A stretch of 9,684 nt of DNA, from NCBI RefSeq assembly GCF_949296715.1, contig NZ_CASFQD010000052.1, forward strand, positions 1 to 9,684. Direction: 5' to 3'. The notes beneath the pieces were generated by a model, which made no database searches, was not told the origin of the DNA, and saw only the letters and a program-made list of their open reading frames with translations. How positions within the stretch are numbered: the first letter of the stretch is position 1; each line of letters starts with the position of its first letter. Shown here one piece after another: positions 5,964-9,684 of this stretch. Both the position numbers and the translations under genes were made by a program. This stretch comes from an uncultured Alistipes sp. GTDB taxonomy: Bacteria; Bacteroidota; Bacteroidia; Bacteroidales; Rikenellaceae.

Positions 5964-7733
5964 ATGCCCATAGAAAAACGCTGGGTAGTGAAGCCTCAGG
6001 GCGACCCCGCGACGGTAGCTATGCTCGCTGCCGCGCTGCGGACTTCGCCCATCCTGGCCAATCTACTCGTACAGAGAGGCATAGACACCGTAGAAAAGGC
6101 GGAGAAGTTCTTTAGACCGAGTCTCGCGGACCTGCACGATCCCTTCCTGATGAAGGACATGGACAAGGCGGTCGAGCGGGTCGAGCGCGCCGTGGCGAAC
6201 AATGAGAAGATCATGGTCTACGGCGACTACGACGTGGACGGCTGCACGGCCGTCGCGCTGGTCTACAAGTTCCTGCGCCAGATCGGGCACAAAAACCTGA
6301 TGTTCTACATCCCGGACCGCTATACCGAAGGGTACGGCATCTCGGTCAAGGGGATCGATCTGGCGGCCCACAAGGGCGTCAGCCTCATCATCGCCCTGGA
6401 CTGCGGCATCAAGGCCACGGAAAAGGTTGCCTATGCAAAGACGAAAGGCGTGGATTTCATCATCTGCGACCACCACCTCCCGGCCGAGGAGATTCCCCGC
6501 GCCGTAGCCGTTCTGGACCCCAAGCGGGTCGACTGCACCTACCCGTTCGACGAACTGTCGGGCTGCGGCGTGGGCTTCAAGCTCGTGCAGGCCTACGCAC
6601 AGAAGAACCGCATCCCCTTCGAGCAGATTCTCAACCTGCTCGACCTGCTCGTCGTGTCGATCGCCTCGGACATCGTGCCGCTGGTGGGCGAGAACCGCAT
6701 CCTGGCGCACTTCGGACTGAAGAACCTCAACCACGAGCCGTCGAAGGGGCTGTTGTCGATCATCAAGATCTGCGGGCTGGACAAGCACAACATCACCATC
6801 GACGACATCGTCTTCAAGATCGGGCCGCGCATCAACGCCGCCGGGCGCATGCGCATGGATGAGAACGACGAGAACGCCTCGCCTTCGGGCGGGCACGCCG
6901 CCGTGGAGCTGCTCATCGAGGGCAACGAGTCGGTGGCGGCCGAATTCGGCAATGTCATCGACGCCTACAACCAGGACCGCAAGTCGATCGACCGCCACGT
7001 CACGCAGGAGGCGCACGAATACATCGAGCACAACCCCGAAATGAAACGGCTGAAGAGCACCGTGGTCTACAACCCGAAATGGATGAAGGGCATCGTGGGA
7101 ATCGTCGCCTCGCGCCTGATCGAGACCTACTACCGCCCGACCGTCGTGCTGACGATGAGCAACGGCTTCGTCACGGGTTCGGCGCGCTCGGTGCCGGGCT
7201 TCGACCTCTATCAGGCCGTCGAGTCGTGCTCGGACCTGCTCGAGAACTTCGGCGGGCACATGTACGCCGCGGGGCTGACGATGCGCCCGGAGAATGTCGG
7301 GGAGTTCACGCGCCGCTTCAACGCCTATGTCGAGGAGAACATCGACCCGCAGATGCTCGTTCCGCAGGTCGACATCGACAGCGAGCTGCTCTTCTCGGAC
7401 ATCACGCCCAAGTTCCGCGAGCACCTCAACCGTTTCCAGCCCTTCGGGCCGGGCAACGCCTCGCCGGTCTTCGTGACCTGCGGCGTGAGCAACCACGGCG
7501 AGGCGAAGCTCGTCGGCATGGAGTGCGAGCACCTGCGCATGGACCTCATGCAGCGGCAGAAGCCCAACACGAAGATTCAGGCCATCGCCTTCCAGCAGCC
7601 CACGCACTACGAGTGGGTGCGCTCGGGGCGTCCGATCGACGTCTGCTACCAGATCGTCGAGAACCACTACCGCGGCACGGTGACCACGCAGCTGCGCGTC
7701 AAGGACATCAAGCCCGTGCACAACAACCGGTAA
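5964..7733 (+). CDS. recJ: Single-stranded-DNA-specific exonuclease RecJ
   Basis: RecJ degrades single-stranded DNA 5' to 3' in RecF-pathway recombination, mismatch repair and base excision repair. The 589-residue product is of normal length. The DHH phosphoesterase domain has DYDVDG (88-93), ALDCG (144-148), DHH (169-171) and SIASDIVPL (232-240), giving the expected metal-binding acidic and histidine residues. GPRINAAGRM (287-296) is the family's conserved core motif. The DHHA1 part follows with GSARS (405-409) and FGGHMYAAGL (429-438), then the oligonucleotide-binding-like C-terminal part from about 460. A short polar insert (about 299-309) follows the GRM motif. No promoter box is seen before it, and the 5-bp gap after lipB points to co-transcription with lipAB. 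The stop at 7731 is followed by a strong hairpin at 7811-7851. Confidence 0.97.
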   Translation: MPIEKRWVVKPQGDPATVAMLAAALRTSPILANLLVQRGIDTVEKAEKFFRPSLADLHDPFLMKDMDKAVERVERAVANNEKIMVYGDYDVDGCTAVALVYKFLRQIGHKNLMFYIPDRYTEGYGISVKGIDLAAHKGVSLIIALDCGIKATEKVAYAKTKGVDFIICDHHLPAEEIPRAVAVLDPKRVDCTYPFDELSGCGVGFKLVQAYAQKNRIPFEQILNLLDLLVVSIASDIVPLVGENRILAHFGLKNLNHEPSKGLLSIIKICGLDKHNITIDDIVFKIGPRINAAGRMRMDENDENASPSGGHAAVELLIEGNESVAAEFGNVIDAYNQDRKSIDRHVTQEAHEYIEHNPEMKRLKSTVVYNPKWMKGIVGIVASRLIETYYRPTVVLTMSNGFVTGSARSVPGFDLYQAVESCSDLLENFGGHMYAAGLTMRPENVGEFTRRFNAYVEENIDPQMLVPQVDIDSELLFSDITPKFREHLNRFQPFGPGNASPVFVTCGVSNHGEAKLVGMECEHLRMDLMQRQKPNTKIQAIAFQQPTHYEWVRSGRPIDVCYQIVENHYRGTVTTQLRVKDIKPVHNNR

Positions 7734-7810
7734 CAGCCGGGCCGAAATATCGGGAAGTGCTCTCCTCCTCCGCGGAAAACCCGGTACAGGGGAGGGCGAC
7801 CGGAAAACAG

Positions 7811-7851
7811 ACAGGGAGTGGGGATCGGTTGTTCCGATCCCCGCTCCCTGT
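7811..7851. terminator. Bidirectional terminator between recJ and the nitroreductase gene
   Basis: ACAGGGAG (7811-7818), a T-G wobble and GGGGATCGG (7820-7828) pair with CCGATCCCC (7834-7842) and CTCCCTGT (7844-7851) around a TTGTT loop, an 18-pair stem. Flanking ACAGA and TCTGT can extend it with small bulges. The tail reads TTAT on the plus strand and CTGTTTTCC on the minus strand, so the U tract is modest on either side. Its position between two convergent genes supports termination of both. Confidence 0.75.
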
Positions 7852-7899
7852 TATCTGTCCCGCAACATCCTGCCGGAAGCGATCCGGCTGTCCCGGCGG

Positions 7900-8427
7900 T
7901 CAGAGGCGGATGATGCGCTCCGTATCGTCGGCCGGGGGCAGCGGGGCGGGCGTGAAGTCCGAATAGCCGATCGCGATGGCGCACAGCGGCTCGCACCCCT
8001 CGGGGATGGGCAGGAAGCCGCGCAGGTAGTCCGCGGCCTGTTTGCCCTCGGGCTCCTCCTTGCGGCAGGGGCGTCCGTTGATGTGGACCCAGCACGAGGC
8101 GAGCCCCTCGTCGACGCACGCCAGCTGGAGGATCGTTGCCGAGATGGCGGCATTCTCGCGCCACAGGTCGCCCTTCGTCGTATCGCCCAGCACCACAACG
8201 GCCATCGGCGCCCCCTTCATGAAGGCCGAGCCGTAGTCGCGCATGGCGGCCATGCGGGCCACCGTCTGCGGGTCGTCCACCACGAGCAGGCGCGTCGTGC
8301 GCGTATTGCGGGCCGAAGGGGCCGTGAGGGTCTCGGCGAGCAGGCGGTCCACCACCTCGCGCGACACCGCACGCTCCGTGAACTTGCGGATCGAGCGGCG
8401 TTTCGAAAGCAGTTGCTTGAATTCCAT
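7900..8427 (-). CDS. Nitroreductase-family FMN-dependent oxidoreductase
   Basis: This 175-residue protein belongs to the small nitroreductase family, usually homodimeric FMN enzymes that use NAD(P)H to reduce nitroaromatics, quinones or flavins. The physiological substrate cannot be read from sequence. Visible family marks are the N-terminal RRSIRKF (10-16) that contacts FMN phosphate, TAPSARN (35-41), ENAAISATILQLACVDEGLA (91-110) and the C-terminal GCEPLCAIAIGY (144-155). No iron-sulfur or extra domain is present. The ATG at 8427 begins the standard MEFKQLLSKRRSIR start; longer frames upstream would cross into the divergent gene. The likely promoter box is at 8480-8487, leaving a leader of about 45 nt with a 6-bp GC stem (8443-8448 with 8464-8469). 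It is convergent with recJ and divergent from the HAD gene. Confidence 0.93.
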   Translation of the reverse strand: MEFKQLLSKRRSIRKFTERAVSREVVDRLLAETLTAPSARNTRTTRLLVVDDPQTVARMAAMRDYGSAFMKGAPMAVVVLGDTTKGDLWRENAAISATILQLACVDEGLASCWVHINGRPCRKEEPEGKQAADYLRGFLPIPEGCEPLCAIAIGYSDFTPAPLPPADDTERIIRL

Positions 8428-8473
8428 AATCGTTGCATTTGGGCTCCGCGGCCGGATGGGACCCGGAGCATCG

Positions 8474-8487
8474 TTTTTGCAAAAATA
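8474..8487 (-). promoter_or_regulatory. Probable nitroreductase promoter and central palindrome
   Basis: On the minus strand 8480-8487 reads TATTTTTG, a match to TAnnTTTG; no clean TTTG is found at the -33 distance. The box overlaps the 12-bp palindrome TTTTTGCAAAAA (8474-8485), the other half of which carries the TTTG -33 element of the opposite promoter. The two promoters therefore share bases. Confidence 0.5.
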
Positions 8488-8507
8488 GTGAAAAAACGTT
8501 ATCTTTG
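8476..8507 (+). promoter_or_regulatory. Canonical promoter of the HAD phosphatase gene
   Basis: TTTG at 8476-8479 and TATCTTTG at 8500-8507 with a 20-bp gap give a full match to the Bacteroidetes promoter, the same elements and spacing as at 3517-3548. Transcription should start near 8512-8515, giving a leader of about 28 nt to the ATG at 8542. Confidence 0.75.
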
Positions 8508-8541
8508 GTAATTGTTTTCGCAACCCCAAAAACCACCAACG

Positions 8542-9381
8542 ATGGAATACCGCTTCACGATCGCCCTGATCTACGATTTCGACGGCACGCTCTCCCCGGG
8601 CAACATGCAGGAGTACGACTTCATCCCGGCCGTGGGCAAGAGCAACAAGGAGTTCTGGTCGGAGGCCAACTCGCTGGCCGAGCGGCAGGATGCCGACATG
8701 GTCCTCACCTACATGGCCCGCATGATCCAGGAGGCCAAGTCGAAGGGGCTGTCGCTGCGCCGCGAGGCCTTCCAGGAGTCGGGCCGCCGCGTCACGCTCT
8801 TCAAGGGAGTCCGGGAGTGGTTCGCGCGCATCAACCGTTACGGCGAGGAGCGCGGCATCCGCATCCTGCACTACATCAACTCGTCGGGGCTCAAGGAGAT
8901 CATCGAAGGGACGGAGATCGCCCACGAGTTCCGCAAGATCTACGCCTGCTCGTTCCTCTACGACGTCGACGGCATCGCCTACTGGCCCGCCGTGGCGGTC
9001 AACTACACCAACAAGACGCAGTTCATCTTCAAGATCAACAAGGGCGTGGAGTCGGTCTTCGACTCGACGCTCGTCAACCGCTACATCCCCGAGAACGAGC
9101 GTCCCGTGCCCTTCAAGCACATGATCTACGTGGGCGACGGCACGACCGACATCCCCTGCATGCGGCTGGTCAAGAACTCCGGCGGCCACTCCATCGCGGT
9201 CTACAACCCCGACCAGAAGGAGGCGCGGCGCAAGATGTCGTCGCTCATCCACGACAACCGCGTGAACCACGTCCTGCCGGCCGACTACTCCGACGGCTCG
9301 GAGATGGACACCCTCGTGAAGACCATCATCGACAAGATGGACCTCGACGAGCGGCTCGAACGCATGGAGGTCGTCAAATAG
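8542..9381 (+). CDS. HAD-superfamily phosphatase
   Basis: This 279-residue cytoplasmic protein has the four HAD motifs: DFDGT (D12 nucleophile, D14 acid/base), the serine of YINSSG (S114 or S115), K158 in NYTNKTQ, and GDGTTDIP (D199, D203) for the metal. The residues between motifs I and II (about 20-88) are mainly polar and helical in character, consistent with a C1-type cap; the layout is loosely like phosphoserine phosphatase-type enzymes. The substrate cannot be inferred; a small phosphorylated metabolite is the usual case. The ATG at 8542 is chosen because MEYRFTIALIYDFDG places motif I at the normal distance and a canonical promoter ends at 8507; an in-frame extension upstream would start at the transcription start itself. 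The next gene begins 2 bp after the stop, so they are probably one operon. Confidence 0.93.
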   Translation: MEYRFTIALIYDFDGTLSPGNMQEYDFIPAVGKSNKEFWSEANSLAERQDADMVLTYMARMIQEAKSKGLSLRREAFQESGRRVTLFKGVREWFARINRYGEERGIRILHYINSSGLKEIIEGTEIAHEFRKIYACSFLYDVDGIAYWPAVAVNYTNKTQFIFKINKGVESVFDSTLVNRYIPENERPVPFKHMIYVGDGTTDIPCMRLVKNSGGHSIAVYNPDQKEARRKMSSLIHDNRVNHVLPADYSDGSEMDTLVKTIIDKMDLDERLERMEVVK

Positions 9382-9383
9382 CC

Positions 9384-9684
9384 ATGTCGCTCTGGGAACT
9401 CCACGCAAGACGGTTCGTGCGCTGGGTGCGGATGATCGGACCGGGGCTTATCGTGGTGCTCGCGGCCGCGGCCGCCGCCGTGCTGCTCTACCTGCTCGTC
9501 GCCGAACACCGGCCGTGGATCGCCGCGGCACTGGCCCTGCTCATCCCGCTGCGCCTGCACGCCGTGCGGCGCGACCTGCGGCTCGTGCGGCAGCTCTGCC
9601 GCCGTCCGCGGCTCCACCTGGCGGCCGAATACCTCGCCGTCGCGGCGCCCTGCCTGCTCGTTCTGCTGCTGCACCGGGCGTGGC
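9384..9684 (+). CDS. Membrane protein of unknown function, cut by the window end
   Basis: The frame opens with ATG at 9384, 2 bp after the HAD stop, and is open to the end of the window (100 complete codons). It begins MSLWELHARRFVRWVRMIGP, a basic amphipathic start, followed by likely membrane segments at about 18-40 (rich in Ala, Val, Leu), 45-57 and 78-96, separated by an arginine-rich loop (RLHAVRRDLRLVRQLCRRPR, about 56-75) expected on the cytoplasmic side. No recognisable domain is visible in this part. The tight spacing suggests translation with the HAD gene, and the strong GC bias at third positions supports it being coding. The missing 3' part could change the call. Confidence 0.7.
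   Translation, partial: MSLWELHARRFVRWVRMIGPGLIVVLAAAAAAVLLYLLVAEHRPWIAAALALLIPLRLHAVRRDLRLVRQLCRRPRLHLAAEYLAVAAPCLLVLLLHRAW

Noticed and set aside
6063..7721. 552-codon minus-strand open frame opposite recJ
   Set aside because: It is the mirror of GC-rich recJ codons, low in complexity, while recJ has all expected motifs.
7900..9408. Longer nitroreductase frame starting upstream at 9408
   Set aside because: The extension crosses the HAD gene on the opposite strand; the standard nitroreductase N-terminus begins at 8427.

Overview
The window looks like chromosome of a GC-rich member of the Bacteroidales, most like Alistipes/Rikenellaceae. The evidence is the protein style of RnhB, LipA, LipB and RecJ, the lack of Shine-Dalgarno sequences before the genes, and AT-rich intergenic islands that carry the Bacteroidetes promoter form TTTG-N19..21-TAnnTTTG. 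Species assignment is inference. I see no phage, insertion sequence, CRISPR array, tRNA or rRNA.

Layout. Positions 1-679 hold no convincing gene. An extremely GC-rich palindromic start is followed by a purine-rich, T-poor array of imperfect repeats of about 100 bp. rnhB (RNase HII, minus strand, 680-1279) points into this array. A short divergent promoter region separates rnhB from a polytopic membrane protein of unknown function (1356-2363). An AT-rich spacer with a long inverted repeat and a promoter precedes an AraC-family regulator (2520-3428). The next 737 bp have no protein gene but do have content: a canonical promoter followed about 50 bp later by a strong intrinsic terminator, i.e. 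a probable small RNA of about 80 nt (about 3554-3636), then a GC-rich degenerate repeat tract, then the lipA promoter.

lipA (4166-5053), lipB (5050-5958) and recJ (5964-7733) form a tight co-directional block with a 4-bp overlap and then a 5-bp gap. LipB attaches octanoyl groups from acyl-ACP to target proteins and LipA inserts two sulfurs to make lipoyl cofactor. RecJ is a single-strand DNA exonuclease with no obvious functional link. LipB carries two low-complexity insertions that make it much longer than usual. A perfect-stem hairpin lies between recJ and a convergent nitroreductase gene (7900-8427, minus).

The nitroreductase gene and a HAD-family phosphatase gene (8542-9381, plus) diverge from a compact region in which the two promoters interleave around a 12-bp palindrome. 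A small basic membrane protein gene starts 2 bp after the HAD stop and runs off the window end.

No clear new multi-gene system is visible. The items most worth follow-up are the orphan small RNA, the nested repeat array beside rnhB, the inverted repeat around the AraC-gene promoter, and the LipB insertions.
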